Part shown: in pieces, positions 19,402 through 31,449 of the stretch
How the letters are laid out: each line of letters opens with the position of its first letter
How positions within the stretch are numbered: the first letter of the stretch is position 1
Source of the DNA: Achromobacter seleniivolatilans
Lineage (GTDB): Bacteria > Pseudomonadota > Gammaproteobacteria > Burkholderiales > Burkholderiaceae_B
Direction: 5' to 3'
Assembly: GCF_030864005.1 (NCBI RefSeq)
Contig: NZ_CP132976.1
Coordinates: 3,844,001 to 3,908,000 of the forward strand
Length of the DNA stretch: 64,000 nucleotides
Made by a program: the position numbers and the translations under genes
The notes under the pieces: generated by a model
What the model was told of the DNA's origin: nothing
The model's database searches: none
The model's input: only the letters and a program-made list of their open reading frames with translations

Positions 19402-20241
19402 TCAAACCGCCAGCTTCAACGCCTCGTTCGCAGCGGCCATGCCCATGGCCGCTGTCACCGTCACAACCGAGCCATAACCCGCGCAAGACAACCCCTGCGG
19501 CGCGATGGCCAGGCCCGACGCGCCCAGGTCGTCTTCGCCTTCAGTCGGCCGGGTCCAGGCATCGGGCAGGATGGCGGGCTGATCGAACCACAACGCATGA
19601 ATGCCCATCTTCGGCACGCGCTTGAGCGCACGGCCATTCTGATCGGACGCCCGCGGAAAACCATGCTCCTTGCGCAATTTGTTGCGCAACTTGGCCAACA
19701 AGGCATCGTTGACCGCCGCCGACAGATCGCCTGCGCGCAATGCCAACGGATCTGTCTTGCCCCCTGCGCCGCCGCACAACATCATTGGCACGCCCATCGC
19801 CCGCGCATGCAAGATCATCGCAATCTTGGCCGCCGCCTGGTCGGTGCAATCGATGATCACGGTGTACGGCCCCGGCAGCACCTCGGCCACATTTTCGGGC
19901 GAAACAAAATCGTCAACCCGGGTCAGCCTGCATGCTGGATTGATTGCCAATACCCGCTCCGCCATGGCATCCACCTTGGACTGACCCAAGGTGGAGGTCA
20001 GCGCATGAAGTTGCCGGTTGACGTTGGATTCTGCAATGTGATCCAGGTCGATCAGCGTCAGCGCCCCCACGCCACAACGCGCCAAGGCTTCAACCGTCCA
20101 TGACCCCACGCCGCCCAGGCCGGCCACGGCCACATGGGCGTTTCGAAGGCGAGCGGGCGCTTCCGGGCCATACAAACGGGACAAACCGCCAAAGCGGCGG
20201 TCCAGGTCAGCGGATTCAGGGGGGTGTTCGGGGGAGTTCAT
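19402..20241 (-). CDS. tcdA: tRNA threonylcarbamoyladenosine dehydratase TcdA (CsdL/YgdL)
   Basis: The 279-residue E1-like ThiF/MoeB-fold protein has the ATP-binding loop AGLGGVGSWTVEALARCG and the following acidic switch LIDLDHIAESNVNRQ. It converts t6A to the cyclic ct6A form at position 37 of ANN-decoding tRNAs. The TcdA family is recognised by its N-terminal DRRFGGLSRLYG and the absence of the MoeB/ThiF zinc cysteines. It stands alone, convergent with the oxygenase operon. Confidence 0.88.
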   Translation of the reverse strand: MNSPEHPPESADLDRRFGGLSRLYGPEAPARLRNAHVAVAGLGGVGSWTVEALARCGVGALTLIDLDHIAESNVNRQLHALTSTLGQSKVDAMAERVLAINPACRLTRVDDFVSPENVAEVLPGPYTVIIDCTDQAAAKIAMILHARAMGVPMMLCGGAGGKTDPLALRAGDLSAAVNDALLAKLRNKLRKEHGFPRASDQNGRALKRVPKMGIHALWFDQPAILPDAWTRPTEGEDDLGASGLAIAPQGLSCAGYGSVVTVTAAMGMAAANEALKLAV

Positions 20242-20287
20242 AGGTGCATTTTATGGCAGCGTGGACCGGCAGTGTTCTGGCGGTTTT

Positions 20288-21700
20288 TCAAGCGCCGCCC
20301 GCCACCTGATCATCGCCCCCCAACGCCCGGTAGACCGTCACCTGATTCACCAAGCGATTCAGACCATTTTCGTCCCGGGCGATTTCCGCCGTGCGGCGCT
20401 TCTCCTGCGCGTCCAGCCAATCTTTCAACGACACGGCTCCCGCTCGATACCGGACCTCGTACAAACGCTCGGCCTCTCGCGCCGCGCGCAAAGACAGATC
20501 CAATTGCTCTGCCTGTAGCGTCAACTGCGTCCGGTTCGACAATGCGTTCTCAACATCCGCCATTGCCTGATACAAAGCCTGCCGGAAGTTGACTACGCGC
20601 TCTTCGTAGTCAGCCTTGGAAATCTTGATGTTCAGCTGCATCTGCGTCCATTGCAGGAACGGCAGCGTCAATCCCACGCCCAAAGACGCGATCGGGTTTT
20701 GCAGAACATTCGACAACGTCGGGCTGGAACTGCCAAGCGCGCCCGTCAACGTCACGGGCGGATAAAAACTGGCGCGGGTGGCGTCGACCGTAGCCAGTGA
20801 CTCGCGCAAGCGCAGCTCCGCCGCTCGCAGATCCGGGCGGCGGCCCAGTAGTTCGGCAGGCACGCCGGCGCGGGCCTCGGGCATCGGATAAGACGGCAGC
20901 CTTGCGGGGTCCGCCATGCTGCGGTCGGGCGGACCATCAAACAGTATCGTCAGCGCGTTCGTATATTCCACGCGCTGTTGCACCAGCAGCGTGTGCGCCG
21001 CCTGCTGACTGGCCACCGTCTGCTCGGCTTCGGCCAGTTCCAGCGCAGAGGCGCCCCCGGCTGCGTATTGTGCGCGCACCAGATCCTGCGTCTTGCGCGC
21101 ATAGGCAATGCTTTCTTCGCTGCTGGCGATTCGCTGATTGATGAAGGCCGTTTGCCAATACAGAGTGGCAGTCGTGCCTACAAGCGACAGCGCGGCGCTC
21201 TGGCGGTCTTGCTCGGTCGCCAGAGCCTCCCATTGTGCGGCATCGCGCTGGCGCGACAGCTTGCCCCATAGGTCCACTTCATAGCTGACGGTCAGCTCGG
21301 CCGCATTGGTTCTGGCGATGGCGCGATCACCGTATAGGCTACGGTTGCGCGTCACGTTGGCATCGCCGCCCAATTGCGGAATCAGCTTGTCTTCTGACAA
21401 GCCTGCTTGATACTGCGCGCGGCGTACCCGGATCGCGGCAGCTGCAAGATCGTTGTTGCGCGCCAGCACCGCGTCAATCAAACCGTCCAGCACAGGATCA
21501 TTGAAGTTGCGCCACCAGGCGCCGCCGTCAGCCAACGGGGCCATGGCATTGCCCGGCGCCGCATATTTCCATGCGGCTGGCGCTTCGGTCAGGGGCGGCT
21601 CGTAGTCGGAGCGCAGCAGACTGCCGCAACCGCCCAGCGCCAGCAGCAGTGCCAGGGCGGCAGGTTTGCAGATAAAGGAAACCGCTTTCATCGTCTTCAT
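20288..21700 (-). CDS. Outer membrane efflux lipoprotein, NodT/TolC family
   Basis: The 470-residue protein begins with a lipoprotein signal peptide whose lipobox ends LALGGC, so it is lipid-anchored. Two repeats of the outer membrane efflux protein domain follow, with the alpha-helical heptad stretches of TolC-like channels ([15 protein letters not shown], later [20 protein letters not shown]). It provides the outer membrane channel for the MacAB pump encoded directly upstream. The start at 21700 overlaps the macB stop by 4 bases (ATGA); a second ATG nine bases downstream is possible. Confidence 0.9.
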   Translation of the reverse strand: MKTMKAVSFICKPAALALLLALGGCGSLLRSDYEPPLTEAPAAWKYAAPGNAMAPLADGGAWWRNFNDPVLDGLIDAVLARNNDLAAAAIRVRRAQYQAGLSEDKLIPQLGGDANVTRNRSLYGDRAIARTNAAELTVSYEVDLWGKLSRQRDAAQWEALATEQDRQSAALSLVGTTATLYWQTAFINQRIASSEESIAYARKTQDLVRAQYAAGGASALELAEAEQTVASQQAAHTLLVQQRVEYTNALTILFDGPPDRSMADPARLPSYPMPEARAGVPAELLGRRPDLRAAELRLRESLATVDATRASFYPPVTLTGALGSSSPTLSNVLQNPIASLGVGLTLPFLQWTQMQLNIKISKADYEERVVNFRQALYQAMADVENALSNRTQLTLQAEQLDLSLRAAREAERLYEVRYRAGAVSLKDWLDAQEKRRTAEIARDENGLNRLVNQVTVYRALGGDDQVAGGA

Positions 21701-23655
21701 TCCCGGGCCAACGCCTCGACGGGATCTAGGCGCGCCGCATTGCGCGCCGGCAAATAGCCAAAAAGCACACCGATCAGGGTCGAGCACGTAAATGCCGCCA
21801 CCATCGATGCCGTGGAGTAAATCATCTGGAACGAACCGCCCGTAGCCTTGGACACCAGCACACCCAAGGCCAACGACAGGATGATGCCCAGCGCCCCGCC
21901 GATCAGGCACACCAGAACGGCTTCGATCAGGAACTGCTGCATGATGTCGCTGCGCCGGGCGCCCACCGCCATGCGTACGCCGATCTCGCGGGTGCGTTCG
22001 GTCACGGACACCAGCATGATGTTCATGACGCCAATGCCGCCCACCATCAGCGAGATCAGCGCAATCAAGGACACCAGCAGGGTCATCGTCGCCGTGGTGC
22101 GTTCGATGGTCTTGCGAATCGCGTCCGTGTTGAAGACAAAGAAATCCTTCACCACGTGCCGGCGCGTCAGTACACGCACGATGGCTTGCTCGGCCGCGGC
22201 CGGCGGCGTCGCATCGTTGACGCGCACCGTGATGCTCTTTAAATGCTGCTGGCCCAGCACGCGCGACAGTGCCGTCGTGTACGGAATCCAGACATTCAGG
22301 GAGTCGTTGTTGCCAAATACCGTGTCCTTTTTTTCTGTCACGCCGATCACGCGCGCCGGCATTGATCCCAGAAACACCACCTGTCCGATCGCGTCGGTAT
22401 GCGTGCCGAACAAGGCACGCCGGGTGCCGTCGTCAATCACGACCTCCTGCGCCCGGCGCACTACGCTGGTTTCGTCAAAGAATTTGCCCTGCGCCAGCTT
22501 GATGGCGCGCACGCGGAAATACTGTTCGCCCACGCCCTGGATCGAACCATTCACGGACACGTTGCGATAGCGCAGCGTATTGCTGGTGGAAACTTCCGGC
22601 GTGACGCTGTCCACGTAGGATTCGCGGGCCAGCGCGTCAGCGTCGGCCGCGACCAGCGTACGTATGTTGACGGCCTTCTCGTCGCCAAAGTCCTTGCCAG
22701 GAAATACCTCTACGGTATTGGTGCCGATGGCGCTGATGTCTTCCAGAATCTTGCGCCGCGAACCCTCACCCAGCGCCACCACCGACACCACGGCCGCAAT
22801 GCCGATGATGATGCCCAGCATGGTCAGCGACGTGCGCAGCCGGTGCGCGTTCATGGCCAGCAGCGCCATGCGCAAGGCTTCGCCGCAACGATCCAGATAC
22901 GATTGCCAGGCTGGCCGCTTCGGTAAAGCAGGCGGCTCATCACGCGTGATCTCCAGCCGCGGCGCATCGGGATTGCGCTTGTCGGCGACGATCTCGCCAT
23001 CGCTGATCTCGATGATGCGCTGCGCGTGGCGCGCCACATTCATATCGTGGGTCACGATGATGATGGTGTGGCCCGCCGCATTCAGCTCTTCCAGAATGCG
23101 CAGCACTTCCTGACCGGTATGCGTGTCAAGCGCTCCCGTCGGTTCGTCCGCCAGAATGATGTCGCCGCCGTTCATCAGTGCGCGCGCAATACTAACGCGC
23201 TGCTGCTGGCCGCCGGACAACTGGCCCGGGCGGTGCCCGGAGCGGTCGGCCAGCCCCAGGCGCTTGAGCAGATCCTGGGCGCGTTCAAGGCGTTCCTCGC
23301 GGCGCTTACCCGCGTACACGGCCGGCACCTCGACGTTGCCCTGCGCCGTCAAATCGGACAGCAGGTGGTAACGCTGGAAGATAAATCCGAAATGCTCGCG
23401 GCGCAGCTCGGCCAGCTCGTCGGGATTCAGCTCGCCCGTGCTGCGGCCGCTGACCCGGTAATCGCCGCGCGTGGGGCGGTCCAGGCAGCCCAGGATGTTC
23501 ATCAGGGTGGACTTGCCCGACCCCGATGCCCCCACGATGGCGACCATTTCGCCCGCCTCGATAGTGAGGTTGACGTCCTTCAACACGGCGATAGTTTGCT
23601 CACCCGCGGGAAACTCGCGGCGCACCCCGGCAAGCGAGATAAGAGGCCCGCTCAT
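21697..23655 (-). CDS. macB: MacB-type ABC efflux ATPase/permease
   Basis: The 652-residue protein matches MacB length and layout. An N-terminal ATPase (Walker [10 protein letters not shown], signature LSGGQQQR, Walker [12 protein letters not shown]) is followed by one membrane span near residue 280, a large periplasmic MacB domain, and three C-terminal spans ([22 protein letters not shown] onward). MacB is a mechanotransmission pump that drives substrates from the periplasm through MacA and a TolC channel. Known substrates include macrolides, peptides and lipopeptides or siderophores; the actual one here is unknown. The start lies one base after the macA stop. Confidence 0.92.
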   Translation of the reverse strand: MSGPLISLAGVRREFPAGEQTIAVLKDVNLTIEAGEMVAIVGASGSGKSTLMNILGCLDRPTRGDYRVSGRSTGELNPDELAELRREHFGFIFQRYHLLSDLTAQGNVEVPAVYAGKRREERLERAQDLLKRLGLADRSGHRPGQLSGGQQQRVSIARALMNGGDIILADEPTGALDTHTGQEVLRILEELNAAGHTIIIVTHDMNVARHAQRIIEISDGEIVADKRNPDAPRLEITRDEPPALPKRPAWQSYLDRCGEALRMALLAMNAHRLRTSLTMLGIIIGIAAVVSVVALGEGSRRKILEDISAIGTNTVEVFPGKDFGDEKAVNIRTLVAADADALARESYVDSVTPEVSTSNTLRYRNVSVNGSIQGVGEQYFRVRAIKLAQGKFFDETSVVRRAQEVVIDDGTRRALFGTHTDAIGQVVFLGSMPARVIGVTEKKDTVFGNNDSLNVWIPYTTALSRVLGQQHLKSITVRVNDATPPAAAEQAIVRVLTRRHVVKDFFVFNTDAIRKTIERTTATMTLLVSLIALISLMVGGIGVMNIMLVSVTERTREIGVRMAVGARRSDIMQQFLIEAVLVCLIGGALGIILSLALGVLVSKATGGSFQMIYSTASMVAAFTCSTLIGVLFGYLPARNAARLDPVEALARE

Positions 23656-23656
23656 G

Positions 23657-24844
23657 TCAGGCCCCCGGCGCCGCGAAGGCCGCCGGCGCGGAATCCGCCG
23701 ACACGACCCGCTCGCCCACCTCCAGCCCTTCCAGCACCTGTGCCTGGACGTTGTTGTTCATGCCAATCTTGACGTGCCGCACCTCGGTCTTATTGTCCTT
23801 TTGCACTACCCGCACCGCATAACGTCCGTCTTCGCCGCGCTTGCCCAGCGCCGATGCCGGGACCACCACCGCGTCCTTGGCTTCGCCCAGCACAATAAAG
23901 ACCTGGGCGGTCATGGAGATGCGCAGCTTTTCGTCGGGATTGGGCACGTCGAACAAGCCGTTGTAGTAAACCGCGGCTGTCGTCGACGTACTGCCAGAGG
24001 AAGTCAGCGACGACGTGGCGTCGTCCTTCTGGATGGAATCCGGCGCCGGTTCCACCGCACGCAATGTGGCGTGATAGCGTTGATCCGGTTCGCCCAGAAT
24101 CGTGAAGTACACGGGCAGGCCCGTCGTGACGCGAGTCACATCCGCCTCGGATATCTGGGCCTTGATCGTCATCGTATCCACCTGGGCCACTTTGATGATC
24201 GTGGGCGCGCTTTGAATCGCGTTGACCGTCTGGCCTTCCTTGGTCACCACCGCCACGACCATACCGTCGATGGGTGAAACGATGCGCGTGTAGCCAAGAT
24301 TGACGCGGGCGGTATCGACCTGGATCTCGGCCTGGGCGATCTGCGCGTCCAGCGAGGCAATTTCCGCACGGGTCACGCCTAACGTGGCCTCGGCGCTTTC
24401 GTACGATTCACGCGAGCTGGCATCGGCCGCCAACATCTGACGCTGACGCTTGAAGGCCAGCTCGGCTTGCTTCAGCATGGCGACCTTGGCAGCCCGTTCG
24501 GCGCGCCGGGTTTGCAAGGCCGCCTCGGCATTGCGCAGTTCGTTCTGCTGGGTCAGGTCGTCGATCTCGGCCACCAGTTGCCCTTTCTTGACCCGGTCGC
24601 CCAGCGCCACTTTCAGAGACTTCAACTGCCCGGTTGCCTGTGCGCCCACGCTGACGCGCTCAATGGCGTCTATCGTGCCGCTGGCCAAAACGCTGTCTTC
24701 AAGATTCGCCCGGGTGACCTCGGCCACCGCAAAGGTTGGCGGCGGCGGCGCGGAGAAAAAGGCGGCGCGCACACCAAATACGGCTATCAGGAAAACGACG
24801 GCGATAAGCGCATTGCGCTTGAACTTACTGCGGGACTTTTTCAT
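23657..24844 (-). CDS. macA: MacA-type periplasmic adaptor (membrane fusion protein)
   Basis: The 395-residue HlyD/RND-type adaptor has a short cytoplasmic basic N-terminus ([11 protein letters not shown]) and one membrane anchor. A biotinyl-lipoyl domain follows ([27 protein letters not shown]), then a long alpha-hairpin and a beta-barrel. It links MacB to the outer membrane channel. Upstream in-frame ATGs would add 49 residues without family similarity, so I used the ATG at 24844 (AGGTT upstream). It is the first gene of a macA-macB-omf operon whose promoter must lie in the 374-base gap before it. Confidence 0.9.
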   Translation of the reverse strand: MKKSRSKFKRNALIAVVFLIAVFGVRAAFFSAPPPPTFAVAEVTRANLEDSVLASGTIDAIERVSVGAQATGQLKSLKVALGDRVKKGQLVAEIDDLTQQNELRNAEAALQTRRAERAAKVAMLKQAELAFKRQRQMLAADASSRESYESAEATLGVTRAEIASLDAQIAQAEIQVDTARVNLGYTRIVSPIDGMVVAVVTKEGQTVNAIQSAPTIIKVAQVDTMTIKAQISEADVTRVTTGLPVYFTILGEPDQRYHATLRAVEPAPDSIQKDDATSSLTSSGSTSTTAAVYYNGLFDVPNPDEKLRISMTAQVFIVLGEAKDAVVVPASALGKRGEDGRYAVRVVQKDNKTEVRHVKIGMNNNVQAQVLEGLEVGERVVSADSAPAAFAAPGA

Positions 24845-25218
24845 TGAACCTGATCTTAGGGGAACGCGGGCAGTGCCCGCGGCCAGTATTGCGAAGTAGC
24901 TGCCCATCCTAATCGGGCCGCTTGGCCAATCGATGGCCAATGTGTCGCTAAACGGTGAAAAACAGTAAAGCAGCGAATGACAGTCAAGCACTATGGAATT
25001 GTTCCGTTGCGAGAACGATACAACGCTTATGGCGCACCGGTAGAACCCCTATATGCCGACCTTCGGCGAACGTGCCGCCATCTTGCGCCGTAAGCACACG
25101 ACTTGGCCGGTAGATGGCGCCTATCTTGTCACCACAGACTGAAACAATTTGCGGCACTGCAAAATAACCTCGCCTCGACATAGGGCGACGATACGCACAG
25201 AATGAATGCAGTTAAGCC
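24845..25218. other. 374-base divergent intergenic region, macA / MFS transporter
   Basis: No gene with a believable ribosome site or family similarity is seen here. The region must hold the promoters for the macAB operon (leftward) and the MFS-chaC pair (rightward). Its only clear structural element is the perfect inverted repeat at 24922-24940. It is less GC-rich than its flanks, as expected of promoter DNA. Confidence 0.7.
24922..24940. promoter_or_regulatory. Perfect inverted repeat upstream of macA
   Basis: TTGGCCA-ATCGA-TGGCCAA is a perfect 7-base inverted repeat with a 5-base centre, 78 bases upstream of the macA start. It is a candidate operator for a dimeric regulator of the efflux operon. 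No regulator gene is adjacent, so the cognate protein would be encoded elsewhere. Confidence 0.45.
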
Positions 25219-26427
25219 GTGTCTACCTCCAACAGATCCCCCTCCTCGCCTTCCAGTTCCCCGGAATTTTCCGGGGCGGTGCTTTTGTGCCTGCTGGCAA
25301 TGATGAATCATGTGGCGCTGACGGGGGGACGGATCACCGTTTCTCTGACAGCGCTGCAAATGGGCCTGTCCACGTTCAAAGTAGGCACGCTGGTCGCGGT
25401 GTTCGCCGTGTTGCCGATGCTGTTCTCGGTACGTGCGGGCCGCTGGGTGGATCGAGTCGGCATTGTGCGTCCTCTCGTTATCGGGACGACATTGGTCGCT
25501 ATCGGCACGGCTTTGCCCTTTATCTTCCAGACACAGACCGCCTTGTTGATTGCGTCTTGCTGCATCGGCATCGGTTTCATGCTGCATCAGGTAGCGACTC
25601 AGGACTTGCTGGGTCACGCGGAGCCAGTCCAGCGTTTGCGCAACTTCTCGTTCATGTCGCTGGCGCTGGCGGGCTCTGGATTTTCTGGGCCGCTGATTGC
25701 CGGTCTGGCGATTGACCACCTGGGCACGCGCACCGCTTTCGGGCTGCTCGCGCTGGGACCCCTGCTGTCAGGCATCGGCTTGTATGCCATGCGGCACCAA
25801 TTGAAGGCCGTGGATTCGCAGTTGTCGGGGGCCAAGGAGGCCGAGCGCCGGCGCGTGACGGAGCTGTTGGCCGTGCCGGCCTTACGCCGGATTCTGATGG
25901 TCAACACCATTCTGTCCGGCGCCTGGGACACGCATTTGTTCGTCGTACCCATTTTTGGCGTAGCCATTGGCCTGTCGGCAACCACGATCGGCATCATTCT
26001 TGCGTCCTTCGCGGCGGCAACTTTCGTCATCCGCCTGGTATTGCCGCTGATCATGCGCCGGGTTCGATCCTGGACTTTGGTGCGAGTGGCCATGGCCACG
26101 GCCGCCATCGATTTCATGCTTTACCCGCTGTTCACCGACGTTACCATCCTGATCGTGCTGTCTTTCATTCTGGGACTTGCGTTGGGGTGCTGCCAACCAA
26201 GTATGCTATCCCTGCTGCACCAGCATTCACCACCGGGCCGCGCCGCCGAGGCCGTGGGTTTGCGGATGGCGCTGATCAATGGCTCGCAAGTGTCTCTGCC
26301 GTTGACCTTCGGCGCGCTCGGTGCGGTAATTGGTGTTGCCCCATTGTTCTGGGCCTACTCCCTGGCGCTGATGGCCGGTGGTTGGGCCAACCGTAACCCC
26401 CCGCTCGATACAGACCGGAAACCGTAG
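25219..26427 (+). CDS. Major facilitator superfamily transporter
   Basis: The 402-residue protein has about 12 predicted hydrophobic spans and the MFS loop 2-3 signature variant VRAGRWVDRVGIVRP. It starts with GTG followed by a Ser/Pro-rich N-terminus (STSNRSPSSPSSSPEFSG). The substrate cannot be read from sequence; drug or metabolite export are both possible. The GTG start of chaC lies two bases after its stop, so the two are probably co-transcribed. Confidence 0.82.
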   Translation: MSTSNRSPSSPSSSPEFSGAVLLCLLAMMNHVALTGGRITVSLTALQMGLSTFKVGTLVAVFAVLPMLFSVRAGRWVDRVGIVRPLVIGTTLVAIGTALPFIFQTQTALLIASCCIGIGFMLHQVATQDLLGHAEPVQRLRNFSFMSLALAGSGFSGPLIAGLAIDHLGTRTAFGLLALGPLLSGIGLYAMRHQLKAVDSQLSGAKEAERRRVTELLAVPALRRILMVNTILSGAWDTHLFVVPIFGVAIGLSATTIGIILASFAAATFVIRLVLPLIMRRVRSWTLVRVAMATAAIDFMLYPLFTDVTILIVLSFILGLALGCCQPSMLSLLHQHSPPGRAAEAVGLRMALINGSQVSLPLTFGALGAVIGVAPLFWAYSLALMAGGWANRNPPLDTDRKP

Positions 26428-26429
26428 TC

Positions 26430-27092
26430 GTGAATATGCAGTCCTCTCCTCCCGCTGCTGGCATTGCCGGCGCCAGCCTGCCTTTTCGCCTCTGGACGCA
26501 AGAGGAAAGACAAGCTTCGCTGAACGAGGCCCTGCAACACTGGCAATCGGGTGAAGACGTATGGGTATTTGGCTACGGCTCGCTGATCTGGCGCCCCGAT
26601 TTCGACTTCATGGAGCGTCGGCTGGCAACCCTGCGCGGCCACCACCGGGCGCTGTGCCTGTGGTCTCGCGTCAACCGCGGCACGCCGGAATGCCCGGGCC
26701 TGGTATTTGGCCTGGACCGCGGCGGCTCGTGCCGGGGCGTGGTCTACCGTCTGGCCGGCAGCCAGGTCCCCAATTATTTCCCTGCGCTCTGGGAACGCGA
26801 GATGTCCACGGGCGCGTACCTGCCCCGCTGGGTCAACTGCACGACTGATGCCGGCACCGTCCGCGCGCTGGTCTTCATCATGAACCGCGACAACCCGGCC
26901 TATATCCGCGCGCTGCCCGAACCCGAACTGCTGGAAATCGTGCGCCGAGCCGCCGGCCGCTATGGCCCCTGCACGGATTACGTGGTGCAAACCGCCCAAG
27001 CGCTGCGCGCCGCCGGCATCCATGACGCCCGGCTGGACGCCATTGCGCGCCTGCTGGAACAGGACGAGCGGCCCCTGCCGGAAAGCGCGTAA
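26430..27092 (+). CDS. chaC: Glutathione-specific gamma-glutamylcyclotransferase, ChaC family
   Basis: The 220-residue protein has the cyclotransferase signature VWVFGYGSLIWRPDF near residue 45 and the later ALVFIMNRDNPAY with family-typical spacing. ChaC enzymes cleave glutathione to 5-oxoproline and Cys-Gly in the cytoplasm. The start is GTG at 26430, or ATG six bases later. It follows the MFS gene by two bases. A gamma-glutamyltransferase at 35485 gives the genome a second glutathione-cleaving activity, in the periplasm. Confidence 0.87.
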   Translation: MNMQSSPPAAGIAGASLPFRLWTQEERQASLNEALQHWQSGEDVWVFGYGSLIWRPDFDFMERRLATLRGHHRALCLWSRVNRGTPECPGLVFGLDRGGSCRGVVYRLAGSQVPNYFPALWEREMSTGAYLPRWVNCTTDAGTVRALVFIMNRDNPAYIRALPEPELLEIVRRAAGRYGPCTDYVVQTAQALRAAGIHDARLDAIARLLEQDERPLPESA

Positions 27093-27207
27093 CACCCGCC
27101 GCCCGCCTCAATGCGGAAAACTTGCTTGAGACCTGAGCGGGGTCAATAAGGGAGCAATAGCCCAAGCGGTATAAACTCCCTGTTATCAACGCTGACCCCC
27201 ACGCCCC

Positions 27208-27837
27208 ATGTCCGTCTCTGATCTGCGTCAAAGCTACGAAAAGAACGTCCTGCTGGAAACCCAGGCTGCGGCCTCGCCGTTCCAGCAATTCACGCGCTGG
27301 TTTGATGAAGCCTTGGCCGCCAAGGTGCCCGAACCCAACGCCATGACCCTGGCCACGGTGGACGAAAACGGCCAGCCCAGCGCCCGCATTGTCCTGATCA
27401 AGGGCTTTGACGAGCAAGGCTTCACGTTCTTCACCAATTACGAATCCCGTAAGGGCCATGACCTCGTGGCCGAGCCCCGTGCCTGCCTGTTGTTCTTCTG
27501 GCAGCCGCTGGAGCGTCAGGTCCGGATCGAAGGCGTGGTCGAAAAAGTCGCGGCTGAAGAGTCTGACGCCTATTACCACAGCCGGCCCGCCGGCTCGCGT
27601 ATCGGCGCCTGGGCTTCGCCCCAAAGCCAGCCCATCACCCGTGAAGCGCTGGAAGCCCGTGAGCAGGAATTCCGCGAACGTTTCGGCGAACAGCCGCCGC
27701 GTCCGCCGCACTGGGGCGGTTACCGCCTGAAGCCCACGGCCATCGAATTCTGGCAAGGCAGGCCATCACGCCTGCATGACCGCCTGCGTTATGTCGCGGA
27801 CGGCCCAGCCTGGAAAATTGAACGGCTGTCGCCGTGA
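27208..27837 (+). CDS. pdxH: Pyridoxamine 5'-phosphate oxidase
   Basis: The 209-residue FMN enzyme makes pyridoxal 5'-phosphate from pyridoxine or pyridoxamine phosphate. Conserved blocks are present in order: [60 protein letters not shown], and the C-terminal signature [13 protein letters not shown] with the substrate-binding Arg and His. Length is normal. It is followed 40 bases later by a flavin reductase-family gene. Confidence 0.95.
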   Translation: MSVSDLRQSYEKNVLLETQAAASPFQQFTRWFDEALAAKVPEPNAMTLATVDENGQPSARIVLIKGFDEQGFTFFTNYESRKGHDLVAEPRACLLFFWQPLERQVRIEGVVEKVAAEESDAYYHSRPAGSRIGAWASPQSQPITREALEAREQEFRERFGEQPPRPPHWGGYRLKPTAIEFWQGRPSRLHDRLRYVADGPAWKIERLSP

Positions 27838-27877
27838 TGCCGGGCGCCCTGCGCGCCCGCTCGAATTAAGCTACTGC

Positions 27878-29508
<1,631 letters not shown>

Positions 29509-29549
29509 TCCCGCCTCTAATTTTTCTTAATTCAGCCCATTCCCGCACC

Positions 29550-30404
29550 ATGCAGCACAACGACTACATCTTGACCCTGTCCTGCCCCGACCGCACGGGC
29601 ATCGTCTACCGCGTCAGCGGCCTGTTGTTTGAATTGGGTTGCAACATCCTGGATTCCCAGCAGTTCGGCGACGAAGAGACGGGCCGCTTCTTCCTGCGTG
29701 TTCACTTTGACCTACCCGTCAGCGTGGCTGCCGATGACCTGCGCGCCCGCCTGGACGCGATGTCCGGGGAATACGGCATGGAGCTCAAGCTGCATGATGC
29801 GCGCCGCAAGGAACGCCTTTTGATCATGGTCAGCAAGCAAGGCCATTGCTTGAACGACCTGCTGTTCCGCGTCCATAGCGGGCATTTGCACGCCGAAGTC
29901 GCCGCCATCGTGTCCAACCATAACGACTACGCCAGCCTGGCGGCGTCCTATGGCATCCCGTTTCACTACCTGCCCGTCACGGCGGAAACCAAGGCGGAAC
30001 AAGAACAACAGGTGCTGGCCATCGTCGAGCAGTCCAACACTGACCTGGTGGTGCTGGCCCGCTACATGCAGATCCTGTCGGCGGATATGTGCCGCGCGCT
30101 CAATGGCCGCGCCATCAACATCCACCACAGCTTCCTGCCCAGCTTCAAGGGCGCGCGCCCCTATCACCAGGCGCATGCGCGCGGCGTGAAGATCATTGGC
30201 GCCACTGCTCACTACGTCACGTCGGATCTGGACGAAGGCCCGATCATTGACCAGGACATCGAACGCGTGGACCACACGATGACCGCGCAAGATCTGACCC
30301 AGGTCGGCAGCGACATCGAATCGCTGGTGCTCTCGCGCGCCGTTCGCAGCCATGTCGAACACCGCATTCTGCTGAACCGCAACAAGACGGTTGTGTTCCG
30401 CTGA
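29550..30404 (+). CDS. purU: Formyltetrahydrofolate deformylase
   Basis: The 284-residue protein has an N-terminal ACT domain (YILTLSCPDRTGIVYRVSG) and a C-terminal formyl-transferase fold with the catalytic Asn-His-Asp set around INIHHSFLPSFKGARPYHQA and HYVTSDLDEGPIID. It hydrolyses 10-formyl-THF to formate and THF, balancing one-carbon pools for purine synthesis. A longer frame opening at 29085 overlaps the preceding gene and has no similarity; the ATG at 29550 gives the family length. Confidence 0.94.
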   Translation: MQHNDYILTLSCPDRTGIVYRVSGLLFELGCNILDSQQFGDEETGRFFLRVHFDLPVSVAADDLRARLDAMSGEYGMELKLHDARRKERLLIMVSKQGHCLNDLLFRVHSGHLHAEVAAIVSNHNDYASLAASYGIPFHYLPVTAETKAEQEQQVLAIVEQSNTDLVVLARYMQILSADMCRALNGRAINIHHSFLPSFKGARPYHQAHARGVKIIGATAHYVTSDLDEGPIIDQDIERVDHTMTAQDLTQVGSDIESLVLSRAVRSHVEHRILLNRNKTVVFR

Positions 30405-30407
30405 TGC

Positions 30408-31331
30408 TCAACCCGCCCCGCCAGACATGCTCACCGGCGGGGCGCTGGACGGAAATTGCCGCGCCACCAGCGCCACCGCCTTGTCCTGCAGGGGCGATCG
30501 CGCCAACGTGGGCCAGATCGCCTGGCTGACCGAACGGGCCTCATGTTCGAAGGCGATAAAACGGGTGCCCGCCAAGCCGCTGCGCGACAGGCACGCCGGT
30601 ACGATAGACACCCCCAAGCCTTGCGACACCAGGGACGCCACGCTCAGCCAATGCCGCACTTCGTGCCGGATGACGGGCATGAACCCTGCCGACACGCACA
30701 TCGATAACACCGTTTCGTAATAGCTGGGCGACGCCGCGCGCGCAAAAAACACAAAATCATCCTCGGCCAGATCCGTCAGGCTCAGTGATTCCTGCCCCGC
30801 CAGCGGATGCGATTCGGGCAGGCAGACCACGAACGGTTCGGCCATCAGATCGCGCGCCAGCACGCCTTCCGGAACGGGATTCGCGTGGATAAAACCCAGG
30901 TCCAGTTCGCCACGGCGAACCGACTCAATCTGATCGTGGGAATTCAATTCGGTCAGTACGTGTTCAACGTCGGGCAGCGTGGTCCGCATGGCCGTGAGCA
31001 GCGCCGGCAAACCCCGATACAGCATCGACCCCACAAATCCTATGCGCAACCTGCCGTGCAGCCCGGAATCCACCCGTTGCACCAGGGTGCGGACCTCTTC
31101 AGCCTGACGCAGCAGGGTCAGCGCCTCCCGGTAGAGCACATGACCAGCGTCGGTCAGCTCTACATGCCGGCTGGTACGGGCCAACAACCGGGCTCCCACA
31201 TTGTCCTCAAGCTGCCGGATGGCATAGCTGAGCGGCGGTTGCGATATGTGCAGGCGTATCGCGGCCCGGCTGAAGTGGCGTTCTTCGGCCACGGCGATGA
31301 AATAACGCAGCAAGCGCGGGTCCAAGTCCAA
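30408..31331 (-). CDS. LysR-family regulator of the adjacent acyl-CoA cluster
   Basis: The 307-residue regulator begins MDLDPRLLRYFIAVAEERHFSRAA with LHISQPPLSYAIRQLE, the BenM/CatR-like LysR pattern. It is divergent from an AidB-like acyl-CoA dehydrogenase, Bug protein and CoA-transferase set, and probably controls it in response to an organic acid or its CoA ester. A CTAT-N11-ATAG dyad lies just upstream of its start. It converges on purU with a 3-base gap. Confidence 0.88.
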   Translation of the reverse strand: MDLDPRLLRYFIAVAEERHFSRAAIRLHISQPPLSYAIRQLEDNVGARLLARTSRHVELTDAGHVLYREALTLLRQAEEVRTLVQRVDSGLHGRLRIGFVGSMLYRGLPALLTAMRTTLPDVEHVLTELNSHDQIESVRRGELDLGFIHANPVPEGVLARDLMAEPFVVCLPESHPLAGQESLSLTDLAEDDFVFFARAASPSYYETVLSMCVSAGFMPVIRHEVRHWLSVASLVSQGLGVSIVPACLSRSGLAGTRFIAFEHEARSVSQAIWPTLARSPLQDKAVALVARQFPSSAPPVSMSGGAG

Positions 31332-31347
31332 GGTTCCCTCCCACGAT

Positions 31348-31366
31348 CTATATTTTTTATGGATAG
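31348..31366. promoter_or_regulatory. LysR-type box (T-N11-A dyad)
   Basis: CTAT at 31348-31351 and ATAG at 31363-31366 are separated by 11 bases, giving the T-N11-A dyad typical of LysR operators, in an AT-rich gap between the LysR gene and the divergent dehydrogenase. It lies 17 bases upstream of the LysR start, consistent with autoregulation and divergent activation. Confidence 0.5.
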
Positions 31367-31449
31367 TTCTACACGGAAACGGTATTTGTATAGATTAATC
31401 GACTCTAGCACCATCGGCCCATCTTCCCCGTTTTGTGCAGGATGCCGCC

